Assembly (NCBI GenBank): GCA_030584085.1 | Contig: CP129490.1 | Location: forward strand, 1,459,511 to 1,523,510 | Length of the DNA: 64,000 nt | Origin: Melioribacteraceae bacterium | GTDB lineage: Bacteria; Bacteroidota; Ignavibacteria; Ignavibacteriales; Melioribacteraceae | Direction: 5' to 3' | In this document: positions 36,793-46,162 of the stretch, piece by piece | Layout: each line of letters opens with the position of its first letter | Position numbering within the stretch: position 1 is the stretch's first letter | The notes under the pieces: model-generated | What the model saw: the letters and a program-made list of their open reading frames with translations, nothing else | Databases searched by the model: none | What the model was told of the DNA's origin: nothing | Made by a program: the position numbers and the translations under genes

Positions 36793-38652
36793 ATGATTAA
36801 GAGTAAGATTAAAATATTACCGGAAAATATTTCCAACAAGATTGCAGCGGGAGAAGTTGTCCAGCGTCCCGAATCTGTTGTTAAAGAATTGATGGAAAAT
36901 GCAGTCGATGCAAAAGCGGCAATGGTCGAAGTTTATATAAAACAAGCCGGTAAAACCTTGATACAAGTTGTTGATGATGGTGAGGGTATGAGCGAGGAAG
37001 ATGCTCGATTCTGTATGCAAAGACACGCGACAAGTAAAATCAGTACTGTCGAAGATCTTGAGTCCATTCAAACATATGGTTTTCGAGGGGAAGCATTAAG
37101 TTCAATTTCATCTGTCAGTCTTGTCGAAATAAGAACCGAACAACAAGAATCCGAAATCGGAACGTTAATTAAGAACAACGAAGCCGGAGAATTTTTTACC
37201 GAGAAAGGTTCGTTCTCAAAAGGAACATCTATCGCGGTTAAGAATTTATTTTATAATACACCCGCACGAAGAAACTTTCTTAAAACTCATTCAACCGAAT
37301 TAAAACATATAATTGAAACATTCAAAAAAATAGCATTAAGTCGACCTGAGATTTCTTTTAAGTTTTACAACGATGACGATCTTATTTTTGATTACTCTGC
37401 CGGTACTTTCGAAGAAAGACTTCAAAAAGTTTTTGCCGATAATATTTTAGATGCCGTAATCCCGGTCAGTGAAAAAACAGATTTCCTTTCTATTTACGGT
37501 TATGTAGGCAAACCAACATTCACCAAAAAAGATCGCAGTGATCAGTATGTATTTATAAATCGTAGATATATTGTAAGCAGAACAGTTAATCATGCTGTAT
37601 TCAGTTCCTATGAAAATATTTTGGAGAAAGGTGATTATCCTTTTTTCGTATTATTTATTGAACTTGATCCGCGAAGAGTTGATATAAATGTTCATCCTTC
37701 TAAGTTAGAAGTAAAATTCGAAGATGATAAAGATGTTTATTCATTTATTAGCGCCGTAGTTAAGAAAAGTATCGGAAGCCATGACTTAGTTCCATCAATG
37801 ACTTTTAACGAAGCGGTTGATGAAAGTGAGAGACTAAAATTTATCGCACCACCGAGAGTAAATCGTGGTGATTTTTCCGATAGACCGATATTCTCAACCG
37901 ATAACAGATCTCCCAAACGAGGCAGTGTATTTTCGGAAGATGAAATTGACAGATTATTCGATTCGTTAAATACAGATATTAAATCATCCGCACCGGATAC
38001 AGAAGTTGATCATCCTTTTGATGATAAGCAGACCGGAGATGTGTATCATCGTAAAAGTCTGCGTGAAGAATCAACTGATTCGGATAATTCATTTATCGTT
38101 CTTCTTCATAACAAATATATTCTATCCCAGATTAAAAGCGGATTAATGATTATCGATTCACATGTTGCGCATGAAAGAATTTTATATGAAAAAGCACTTC
38201 GTTCATTCGATGCAAATATTCCGTTTTCTCAGCAATTACTTTTCACTCAAAAAATTACCGTCGATCCGGCAGATTATGAATTATTAAAAGAGATTGAACC
38301 TTATCTAAATAAATTGGGATTCGAAATAAGATTACTCGCAAAAAATGCGATTGCAATAAGCGGTGTTCCGTCCGATGTAAAAATCGGTTCGGAAAAAGAT
38401 ACATTGTTGGAAATTCTTAGCGAGTACCGCAGTAATGAACAAGAAAAACAATTAGAAGTTAGAGACAACGTGGCAAAATCATTTTCTTGTAAAGCCGCAA
38501 TTAAAGCTGGTGATAAATTAAATGAACAAGAAATGAGAATTTTAGTCGATCAGCTTTTTGCTACATCAATGCCTTATGTTTGTCCCCACGGCAGACCAAT
38601 TGTCATTAAAATTCCGTTAACAGAATTAGACAAAAGGTTTGGAAGAACTTAA
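36793..38652 (+). CDS. mutL: DNA mismatch repair protein MutL
   Basis: This 619-aa protein of the GHKL ATPase family couples MutS mismatch recognition to strand excision. The N-terminal ATP-binding motifs are VVKELMENAVDAKA, DDGEGM, and GFRGEALSSIS. The C-terminal dimerisation domain is present. A QxxxHAxxER-type block is only partly seen: DSHVAHERILYEKAL near 455, a form of the endonuclease motif that varies between lineages. The C-terminus PHGRP is typical. Length and order are normal. Confidence 0.95.
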   Translation: MIKSKIKILPENISNKIAAGEVVQRPESVVKELMENAVDAKAAMVEVYIKQAGKTLIQVVDDGEGMSEEDARFCMQRHATSKISTVEDLESIQTYGFRGEALSSISSVSLVEIRTEQQESEIGTLIKNNEAGEFFTEKGSFSKGTSIAVKNLFYNTPARRNFLKTHSTELKHIIETFKKIALSRPEISFKFYNDDDLIFDYSAGTFEERLQKVFADNILDAVIPVSEKTDFLSIYGYVGKPTFTKKDRSDQYVFINRRYIVSRTVNHAVFSSYENILEKGDYPFFVLFIELDPRRVDINVHPSKLEVKFEDDKDVYSFISAVVKKSIGSHDLVPSMTFNEAVDESERLKFIAPPRVNRGDFSDRPIFSTDNRSPKRGSVFSEDEIDRLFDSLNTDIKSSAPDTEVDHPFDDKQTGDVYHRKSLREESTDSDNSFIVLLHNKYILSQIKSGLMIIDSHVAHERILYEKALRSFDANIPFSQQLLFTQKITVDPADYELLKEIEPYLNKLGFEIRLLAKNAIAISGVPSDVKIGSEKDTLLEILSEYRSNEQEKQLEVRDNVAKSFSCKAAIKAGDKLNEQEMRILVDQLFATSMPYVCPHGRPIVIKIPLTELDKRFGRT

Positions 38653-38706
38653 GCGAATTATTATTTTTTTTAGAAAAGTTATTTTAATCTCAGAGAGGAT
38701 TGAAAA

Positions 38707-40359
38707 ATGAACCAAGAGTATAATAAAGCAAAAGAAGAATATTTAGATAAACTCAGTAGAACAAAATCCACAGGCATGAAATTTACATCTGTTTCCGGTG
38801 AAGAAGTAAAAGCACTTTACACTCCCGATGATTTAATAGATAACGATTTCATGCGCGATATAAATTTCCCGGGTGAATATCCATACACTAGAGGGATTCA
38901 CACCAACGGGTATCGAGGCAAAGTTTGGACTATGAGATTATTCGCCGGATTCGGTTCACCCGAAGATACAAACGAACGTTTTAAGTATTTATTGAAGAAC
39001 GGACAAACCGGTTTATCCGTTGCATTCGATTTACCGACATTAATGGGAGTTGATTCTGATGATGTGATGAGTCAAGGCGAGGTTGGAATCTGCGGTGTTG
39101 CGATTTCGTCATTGAAGGACATGGAAATTTTATTTGACAGAATACCTTTGGATCAAGTTTCTACTTCGATGACAATCAATTCACCTGCGGCTATGATATT
39201 TGCATATTATTTAGCCGTCGCAAAAAAACAAGGCGTAAGTTTTGATAAGCTACGTGGTACTTTACAGAATGACATTCTAAAAGAATATATAGCACAAAAA
39301 GAATATATTTATCCACCCGAACCATCAATGCGTATTATTACCGATATGATTGAATACTGTACGAATGAAGTTCCGCAATGGAATCCGGTCTCGGTAAGCG
39401 GTTATCATATTCGTGAAGCCGGTTCAACGGCTGCTCAAGAATTGGCATATACTTTAGCAGATGGATTTGCATACATAGAAGCTTGTATCGAGAGAGGAAT
39501 GGATGTCGATTCATTTGCGCCTAGAATCTCGTTCTTCTTTAATTCACATTTAGATTTCTTTGAAGAAATTGCAAAGTTCAGAGCAGCTAGAAGAATTTAT
39601 GCAAGAAGAATGAAGGAAAAATACGGAGCGAAAAATCCTCGTTCATGGTGGTTAAGATTTCATACTCAAACTGCCGGATGTACATTAACGGCACAGCAGC
39701 CTGAGAATAATATTGTAAGAACAGCATTGCAAGCTTTAGCGGGTGTTCTCGGCGGGACACAATCACTCCATACAAATTCGATGGATGAAACATTAGCATT
39801 GCCTAGTGAAAAAGCTGCAAAAATTGCCTTAAGAACGCAGCAGCTTATAGCTTATGAAACCGGTGTGATGAACACTGTCGATCCGCTCGGCGGAAGTTAT
39901 TATGTTGAATCGTTAACCGATAAAATGGAAGAGCAAGCAAATAAAATTTTTGATGAAATAGATTCATTGGGCGGAGTTGTTGCCGCAATTGATGCCGGTT
40001 ATTTCCAAAAGGAAATTGCCGATGCGGCATATAGATATCAACGCGAACTTGAGAAAAAAGAAAAGTTCATGGTTGGTGTAAATGAATTTATAGAAGAAAA
40101 TGAAAAAGTTGATATCCCGATTTTGCAGATCTCACCGGAAGTCGAGAGAAAGCAAAAAGAAAGATTAGCCGAATTACGACAAAATAGAGATCAAAAAGCT
40201 GTCGATGAAGCACTTGCCGCAATTAGTAAAGCGGCTGTTGAAGGGACAAACTTAATGCCCGAATTTATCAAAGCAGCCGAATCTTATGTAACACTCGGTG
40301 AGATGATCAACGAACTTAAAAAACATTTTGGAGTTTACGAAGAGGCAGTCGTATTTTAA
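38707..40359 (+). CDS. Methylmalonyl-CoA mutase large-subunit-type protein
   Basis: This 550-aa protein has the catalytic TIM-barrel of B12-dependent acyl-CoA mutases ([48 protein letters not shown] and [19 protein letters not shown]). There is no C-terminal cobalamin-binding domain with DxHxxG, so it must act with a separate small subunit, as in two-subunit mutases. The substrate may be methylmalonyl-, isobutyryl- or a related CoA. No partner is in the window. Confidence 0.9.
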   Translation: MNQEYNKAKEEYLDKLSRTKSTGMKFTSVSGEEVKALYTPDDLIDNDFMRDINFPGEYPYTRGIHTNGYRGKVWTMRLFAGFGSPEDTNERFKYLLKNGQTGLSVAFDLPTLMGVDSDDVMSQGEVGICGVAISSLKDMEILFDRIPLDQVSTSMTINSPAAMIFAYYLAVAKKQGVSFDKLRGTLQNDILKEYIAQKEYIYPPEPSMRIITDMIEYCTNEVPQWNPVSVSGYHIREAGSTAAQELAYTLADGFAYIEACIERGMDVDSFAPRISFFFNSHLDFFEEIAKFRAARRIYARRMKEKYGAKNPRSWWLRFHTQTAGCTLTAQQPENNIVRTALQALAGVLGGTQSLHTNSMDETLALPSEKAAKIALRTQQLIAYETGVMNTVDPLGGSYYVESLTDKMEEQANKIFDEIDSLGGVVAAIDAGYFQKEIADAAYRYQRELEKKEKFMVGVNEFIEENEKVDIPILQISPEVERKQKERLAELRQNRDQKAVDEALAAISKAAVEGTNLMPEFIKAAESYVTLGEMINELKKHFGVYEEAVVF

Positions 40360-40362
40360 TAA

Positions 40363-41232
40363 ATGGCAACCGACTATTTCAGATTACTGCGCATTCCACA
40401 GTGGATAAAAAACTTTTTTGTTTTTGTCCCTTTACTTTTCTCAAAACATTTAATGGAGTGGGACTATTTAAGTGTAGTTCTACTCGCATTTATTACATTC
40501 TCTTTAACAGCAAGCATGGTTTATGTATTTAATGATCTGCTTGATGTACAACTTGATAGACAACATCCGATAAAAAAAAATCGTCCCATTGCAAGCGGTA
40601 AGATTTCACCGTTTAATGCAAAAATTACTATCGGTGTACTCTATGTTATAATTGTATTGCTTGTACTCCAACTCAACTGGGAATTTGCAGCCGCACTATC
40701 GGGATATATTGTTATCAATTTCTTATATACGATCAAATTAAAAGAAATAATGATTCTCGATTTATTCTGTATCGCCAGTGGTTTTATGCTTCGTGTACTT
40801 GCGGGTGCTTATGTCGCGGATATTTATGTTTCTAATTGGTTAATACTTACTACAATATTTCTTGCATTATTTCTCGCGGTTATGAAAAGACGATCGGAGT
40901 TGGTCGCGCAATTAGGGAATAACTTAACAAGAACGGTTTTGAAGGATTATTCGGAAAAATTTATTGATCAGATTTCAGTGATTGCTGCTTCCGGATTGGT
41001 AGTCTGTTATGCTCTTTATTCAATTTCTTCAAGAACAATTGACCATTTCAATTCAAGGTATTTTGTTCTTACAACCGCTTTTGTTGTATTTGGTGTGTTT
41101 AGATATATGTATCTTGTGGTTAAGAAAAGTAAGGGTGAAAATCCGACCGAAATCATGTTGACAGATTTACCGATGCTACTAAACACTATCATTTATATAT
41201 TTGTAATTATTATTTTAATTTATTTCAGATAG
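40363..41232 (+). CDS. UbiA-family prenyltransferase (decaprenyl-phosphate phosphoribosyltransferase-like)
   Basis: The 289-aa membrane protein has about eight membrane segments and the UbiA prenyl-diphosphate motif NDLLDVQLDRQHP near residues 55-70. RPIASGKI follows it. The sequence around it resembles decaprenyl-phosphate phosphoribosyltransferases more than quinone-type prenyltransferases, but the acceptor cannot be certain. It begins four bases after the mutase stop, suggesting co-transcription. Confidence 0.8.
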   Translation: MATDYFRLLRIPQWIKNFFVFVPLLFSKHLMEWDYLSVVLLAFITFSLTASMVYVFNDLLDVQLDRQHPIKKNRPIASGKISPFNAKITIGVLYVIIVLLVLQLNWEFAAALSGYIVINFLYTIKLKEIMILDLFCIASGFMLRVLAGAYVADIYVSNWLILTTIFLALFLAVMKRRSELVAQLGNNLTRTVLKDYSEKFIDQISVIAASGLVVCYALYSISSRTIDHFNSRYFVLTTAFVVFGVFRYMYLVVKKSKGENPTEIMLTDLPMLLNTIIYIFVIIILIYFR

Positions 41233-41236
41233 GGCA

Positions 41237-41728
41237 ATGAACAAAAAATACATATTAGTGATTTTGCTTTTATTCCTTTTTGCTTCATGTACATCCAATG
41301 AGGTTACAAAAAAGGATGAATCGGATTATGATGTGGAAATGTTTACACCTGATTTAAAAGTTGATTTCAAAGAAGTTTATAGCTGGATTAATTTAATGCC
41401 GGGTCCGGATGCACAAGCTCGATTTAATATAACCGGTGAGTTTGAAATATTTCAAACGAGCGATTATGATTTTAGCAGAATGAATTTAACTCTGATAAAA
41501 ATATTTCAGGATAAAGAATTGATTTATTCGATTAAACCGGAAATCAGAATAGATGATAAACGGTCTACAAATGAATCCAAATTTATAATTTTCGGGACAA
41601 TAAAAGGATTGCTTCCCGATCCGAAGTTGAATACCGAGGGAGTTATAGATGCTCAATTCATATTTACTGAAGACGATGAGTTGTATTCGCATTTAATAAA
41701 AAATGTAAAAATTGATAAGGCATATTAA
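41237..41728 (+). CDS. Lipoprotein of unknown function
   Basis: This 163-aa protein has lipobox FASCTS and a Cys near residue 18. The rest is a beta-rich domain (WINLMPGPDAQARFNITGEFEI) with no recognised family. It lies four bases after the UbiA-like gene and five bases before the CNNM/CorC-like gene, so it belongs to this operon. Confidence 0.7.
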   Translation: MNKKYILVILLLFLFASCTSNEVTKKDESDYDVEMFTPDLKVDFKEVYSWINLMPGPDAQARFNITGEFEIFQTSDYDFSRMNLTLIKIFQDKELIYSIKPEIRIDDKRSTNESKFIIFGTIKGLLPDPKLNTEGVIDAQFIFTEDDELYSHLIKNVKIDKAY

Positions 41729-41733
41729 GTCTC

Positions 41734-42966
41734 ATGGAATTGTTGATTTTAGTTTTGCTATTGCTCCTCAGCGCGTTCTTTTCTTCTTCAGAAATCGCAT
41801 TTGTTGTTGCCAATAAAATTAAAATAGAAATACGCGCAAGAAAGAAAAATATTTCTGCGATTAATTCTCGTTTCTTTGTGAAGAATCCTCAAGTGTTTTT
41901 TTCAACAATTCTTATTTCTAATAATATTGTCAACATTGCCTTTGCTTCGTTGGCTACGGTTTATCTAACCCGTGAATTTGGGTTTAATGATTTTGAGATT
42001 TTACTTGTTTCCACAACACTTTTATTAATTATCGGAGAAATAATTCCAAAGTATATTGCCCGCGAAAGTGCCGATTTATTATTTAGTATATTTTCTTTAC
42101 CTATAAGGGCTATTACATTTTTGCTTTATCCTTTTGTAAAAATCACATCATCAGTATCATCATTTTTAACACGTCGCGGACAATTAGACGAAGAGGAAGC
42201 TCATCAATTATTCGATAAAGATGATTTTCAATCATTAATAAACGAAAGCTCGGAAGCCGGAGTTGTTAATGAACGTGAATCCGGGATAATCAATAAAATA
42301 ATTGATCTCAGAGAACAAAAAGTATATGAATGTATGACACCTCGAACCGATATAGTCGGTGTGGAAATTTCAAGTTCTCTTGAAGAAACACTTAATATAT
42401 TAATTGAATCGGGATATTCGAAACTCCCGGTTTACGAAGAAAATTTGGATAATATAAAGGGATTGATCATTGCAAAAGATCTATTCAAAAACCCGCAAAG
42501 TATCGGATCAATTTTACGTGATGTAATCTTTGTACCCGAAACAAAAAAAACTTTGGAAATGCTGAATGAACTCTTAAGCAAAAGTACTTCAATTGCTGTC
42601 GTTGTTGATGAGTTCGGCGGAACTGCCGGAATAATTACGGTCGAAGATATTATCGAGGAAATGTTAGGTGAAATACGTGACGAGTACGATGAGGAAGAAG
42701 TTGTAAGCAAAAAGTTAAATGAAACGACATATGTTTTTTCCGGCAAAGTTGAGATCGATAAAATTAATGAAGAATATGATTTCCAAATTCCCGAAGGCGA
42801 TTATGAAACAATTGCCGGTTATATAATTTCCGAGCTTGGCAGAATTCCGGCAAGGGGAGAAGTTTTTACAATTAATAAATACTACATTACAATTCTCCGA
42901 TCGAATAAAACTAAGGTCGACTTAATTAAACTCATAGTCGATCCCGAATCTTTACAAGATTCTTAA
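41734..42966 (+). CDS. CNNM/CorC-type transporter-associated protein (hemolysin family)
   Basis: The 410-aa protein begins with a DUF21/CNNM membrane domain (three or four segments, residues 1-170). A paired CBS domain follows (about 200-320, MTPRTDIVGVE at its start). The end is a CorC/HlyC domain (about 335-408). This order is that of CNNM-like Mg2+/Co2+ transport proteins, often misnamed hemolysins. It is the last gene of the UbiA-like operon. Confidence 0.9.
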   Translation: MELLILVLLLLLSAFFSSSEIAFVVANKIKIEIRARKKNISAINSRFFVKNPQVFFSTILISNNIVNIAFASLATVYLTREFGFNDFEILLVSTTLLLIIGEIIPKYIARESADLLFSIFSLPIRAITFLLYPFVKITSSVSSFLTRRGQLDEEEAHQLFDKDDFQSLINESSEAGVVNERESGIINKIIDLREQKVYECMTPRTDIVGVEISSSLEETLNILIESGYSKLPVYEENLDNIKGLIIAKDLFKNPQSIGSILRDVIFVPETKKTLEMLNELLSKSTSIAVVVDEFGGTAGIITVEDIIEEMLGEIRDEYDEEEVVSKKLNETTYVFSGKVEIDKINEEYDFQIPEGDYETIAGYIISELGRIPARGEVFTINKYYITILRSNKTKVDLIKLIVDPESLQDS

Positions 42967-43037
42967 CTCTGATTAAATAACACCTTGAATCCTTTTTATT
43001 ATCCTTTCATCACATCACCAATTAAATTGAGTTAAGT

Positions 43038-43835
43038 TTGGAAATACTTGGTTACATAGGTGCGATTTTAATGGGATTAACACTTGGATTAATCGGCGGC
43101 GGTGGATCAATTCTTACCGTTCCAATTTTAGTATATCTTCTACAAGTTGATCCTGTTCCGGCGACAGCTTATTCATTATTTATCGTAGGCTTAACAGCGC
43201 TCGTTGGTGCTGCAACTTTTATTAAACGAAAAGAAATCAGTTATCTAACCGCAGTTGTATTTTCGGTTCCGGCATTTATTGCGGTTTTTATAACAAGAAA
43301 ATTTATTGTTCCCGCTATTCCGGAAGTGATCGTTTCATTTGGAACATTCGCATTTACTAAAGACTTATTCATCATGCTGCTATTTGCACTATTAATGGTT
43401 GCCGCTGCAGTTTCAATGATAAGGAAAAGAAAATTTTCTGTAGATGAAGACGAACTGGTTTTTAATTACCCATTAATTTTAATAGAGGGATTTATTGTAG
43501 GGATTTTAACCGGATTAGTCGGCGCCGGTGGAGGATTCTTAATAATCCCGGCACTCGTAATTTTAGCAAAACTACCAATGAAAATGGCTGTGGGAACTTC
43601 ATTATTAATTATTGCTGTTAAATCATTAATCGGATTTATTGGTGATATCGGTACAAATTTAATTGTTGATTGGGGATTCGTTACATTATTTTCAAGCCTA
43701 GCTGTGATTGGAATTTTTGTGGGCAGCTATTTATCAAAATTTATTTCAAACGAAAAATTGAAACCGGCTTTCGGCTGGTTTGTTCTGGTGATGGGTTTCT
43801 ACATCATCGGGAAAGAATTTTACACAAGTTTATAA
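43038..43835 (+). CDS. TauE/SafE-family sulfite/sulfonate exporter
   Basis: This 265-aa membrane protein starts at TTG 43038. It has about eight segments in two halves, each with the family motif: MGLTLGLIGGGGSILTVPILVY and VGILTGLVGAGGGFLIIPALVI. TauE/SafE proteins move anions such as sulfite or taurine-derived sulfonates. It is followed by a rhodanese gene (15 bp gap) and a persulfide dioxygenase-like gene, pointing to a role in sulfite or polysulfide removal. Confidence 0.88.
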   Translation: MEILGYIGAILMGLTLGLIGGGGSILTVPILVYLLQVDPVPATAYSLFIVGLTALVGAATFIKRKEISYLTAVVFSVPAFIAVFITRKFIVPAIPEVIVSFGTFAFTKDLFIMLLFALLMVAAAVSMIRKRKFSVDEDELVFNYPLILIEGFIVGILTGLVGAGGGFLIIPALVILAKLPMKMAVGTSLLIIAVKSLIGFIGDIGTNLIVDWGFVTLFSSLAVIGIFVGSYLSKFISNEKLKPAFGWFVLVMGFYIIGKEFYTSL

Positions 43836-43850
43836 AACATAGGAGAAACA

Positions 43851-44189
43851 ATGGGATTATTCGGTTCAAGTAATAAAGTCGATGTAATTGATCTCGATTC
43901 AAAAACATTTGAGACACAAATTAAAGAAGATAAAGACGGCGTTCTAATTGATGTTAGAACTAAAGGCGAACATGATGAAGTTAAAATTCCTAACTCAAAA
44001 TTGATTGATATTATGAGTCCGACTTTTATACAAGAAATTGAAGAATTGGATAAAGACAAAACATATTATTTATACTGCCGCAGTGGTAACAGAAGTTATC
44101 ATGCCGGTAGAGCAATGATACAAAGGGGGTTTACAAAAGTTTATAACCTAGAACCGGGTATCATCGGTTGGATGGGAGAAGTTGAATAA
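43851..44189 (+). CDS. Single-domain rhodanese
   Basis: This 112-aa rhodanese-like sulfurtransferase has its active-site loop at C76 in YLYCRSGNRS. It moves sulfane sulfur between thiosulfate or persulfides and an acceptor thiol. It has no signal peptide, so it acts in the cytoplasm. GGAGAA precedes the ATG. It lies between the TauE-like and persulfide-dioxygenase-like genes. Confidence 0.92.
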   Translation: MGLFGSSNKVDVIDLDSKTFETQIKEDKDGVLIDVRTKGEHDEVKIPNSKLIDIMSPTFIQEIEELDKDKTYYLYCRSGNRSYHAGRAMIQRGFTKVYNLEPGIIGWMGEVE

Positions 44190-44422
44190 TTTTAAATTGT
44201 CATTCCGAACGAACCGTTTTTGGGTGAGTGAGGAATCTCACCTCTACATTGCCGATACTCTCAATTAATTTAAGGTGAGATTCTCGCATTGCGATAACTT
44301 CGGAATTCATCCGTTAGTCAACGGATTCAGAATGACAGCTATGCAGCATTATCAAAAAAAAATATTCGCAGTCTTTCTGTCTACATAAAAGTTTATAAAT
44401 AAAGAAAAATGGAGTTAACAAA
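44190..44422. repeat. Spacer with a TGTCATTC ... GAATGACA palindromic element
   Basis: TGTCATTC (44199-44206) and GAATGACA (44330-44337) bound a 139-bp element that contains GAATCTCACC ... GGTGAGATTC and an ATCCGTT/AACGGAT hairpin. Its words recur at 33946-34042. No gene is seen. Confidence 0.6.
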
Positions 44423-45829
44423 ATGTATTTCGAACATGTATATGAAAAAGGATTAGCGCAAGCAAGTTACTTTATCGGATGTCAGGCAACCGGTGAAGCG
44501 ATTGTTATCGATCCCAAGAGAGATATTGATACATATTTGCATATTGCCGAACGTGAAAATATGCGCATCACAAAAATTACCGAAACTCACATTCATGCGG
44601 ACTTCTTAAGCGGTTCACGTGAACTTGCACAAATTACCGGTGCTGAAATTTTGCTTAGTGATGAAGGTGGGGAAGAGTGGCAGTATCATTACAAACATAC
44701 CGGGTTAAAAGACGGTGATAAAATTAATGTCGGCAATTTAATTTTAGAAGTTCTTCACACACCCGGACATACACCGGAACATATTAGTTTCCTATTAACA
44801 GACGGTGCTGCAAGCACTAATCCGATTATGATCTTTACAGGTGATTTTGTGTTTGTCGGTGATATCGGCAGACCAGATTTACTTGAGAAAGCTGCGGGCA
44901 TTACCGGAACGATGGAAGTTGGAGCACGACAAATGTTTCAATCATTAAAAAAGTTCAAGGCACTACCTGATTATATCCAAGTTTGGCCCGGACACGGAGC
45001 CGGATCGGCTTGTGGTAAATCTTTAGGTGCAGTTCCGAGCACAACCGTAGGATACGAAAAACTTGTTAACTGGGCATTAAATATTAACGACGAAGAGAAA
45101 TTCATTAAGCAATTATTAGATGGTCAACCCGAACCGCCGAAATATTTTGCAATGATGAAAAAGTTAAATAAAGTCGGTCCCGATATTCTTGGCGGAATAC
45201 CTCATCCGGCTAGAATGACTCTCAATCAATTTAAGGAAGTTGTTCAGAATAAAACTAAAATTGTCGATACAAGAGATAAACTTTCTTTTGCGGGCGGACA
45301 TATTCCCGGATCATTAAATATACAAGATAACTCAGCATTCAGTACTTGGGCAGGTTGGATGTTAAACTATGATGAACCATTTGTGTTGATTGCTCCGGAT
45401 CATAGAATTGAAGACTTAACAAAGAAATTAATAAGAATCGGCTTAGATAACTTTAACGGGTATTTGCCTAACATGGATGCTTGGGCAAACGCCGGTAATG
45501 AATTGGAAACTCTAAATCAAATTACATGTTCCGAACTTTCAGGATTAATTGATAGAAATGAGGTACAAGTAATCGATGTCCGTGGTGAAACCGAACATGC
45601 CTCAGGTAAGATTAATGGTGCTGATAATATCCACGTTGGTCACTTAAAAGATAATCTTGATAGAATTGAGAAAAGTAAACCGGTTGTTGTTCATTGTCAT
45701 ACCGGCGATCGTTCTGCTATTGCGGCTAGTTATTTATTGAATCAAGGATTTGATAATGTAATCAACTTAACAGGCGGTTACGCTGCATGGATAAACGATT
45801 GCGGAAAGAAACGAGTCGTTAGTGTTTAA
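44423..45829 (+). CDS. Persulfide dioxygenase-rhodanese fusion (CstB-like)
   Basis: The 468-aa protein has an N-terminal metallo-beta-lactamase domain of the ETHE1 type (about 1-250): THIHADF with H56/H58/D60, HTPGHTPEH near 113-121, GDFVFVGDIG and WPGHGAGSACG. Two rhodanese domains follow. The first (about 265-355) lacks the active-site Cys and is likely structural. The second has HCHTGDRS (Cys near 433). This is the CstB-like layout: persulfide oxidation to sulfite joined to sulfur transfer. With the preceding TauE-like and rhodanese genes it forms a sulfide/persulfide detoxification set. Confidence 0.88.
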   Translation: MYFEHVYEKGLAQASYFIGCQATGEAIVIDPKRDIDTYLHIAERENMRITKITETHIHADFLSGSRELAQITGAEILLSDEGGEEWQYHYKHTGLKDGDKINVGNLILEVLHTPGHTPEHISFLLTDGAASTNPIMIFTGDFVFVGDIGRPDLLEKAAGITGTMEVGARQMFQSLKKFKALPDYIQVWPGHGAGSACGKSLGAVPSTTVGYEKLVNWALNINDEEKFIKQLLDGQPEPPKYFAMMKKLNKVGPDILGGIPHPARMTLNQFKEVVQNKTKIVDTRDKLSFAGGHIPGSLNIQDNSAFSTWAGWMLNYDEPFVLIAPDHRIEDLTKKLIRIGLDNFNGYLPNMDAWANAGNELETLNQITCSELSGLIDRNEVQVIDVRGETEHASGKINGADNIHVGHLKDNLDRIEKSKPVVVHCHTGDRSAIAASYLLNQGFDNVINLTGGYAAWINDCGKKRVVSV

Positions 45830-46162
45830 AAAGCAGAACTCAGAATTCAGAAGTCAGAATTCAGAAGTCAGAATGACGGGCTTGTCATCCTTTGATGTGG
45901 AATTATTTACCAACTAGTATGATCCAAAGCGACATCCGCTACAGTGGGAATTTTACAAGGAATCCGATTTAATCAATGTAAAGTTGGAAAAATGTAATTA
46001 TGGATGAATTGTATAGATTCCCACTTTTGTGGAATGACAAAAACATCCCATTAAAAAATAAACCCACCGGCAACTTTTAATAGTATATGGCGTCTGAATT
46101 GGTCGTGATTAAAAAAAATCACACTAAAATCTAAAATTCGATCAATTTATTAAGGAAAGTAA
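45830..46162. other. Gene-free spacer with 14-bp tandem repeat
   Basis: Two copies of CAGAATTCAGAAGT sit at 45841-45854 and 45855-45868, followed by CAGAATGAC. Further GAATGACA-type words appear near 46033. I see no gene. Confidence 0.6.
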
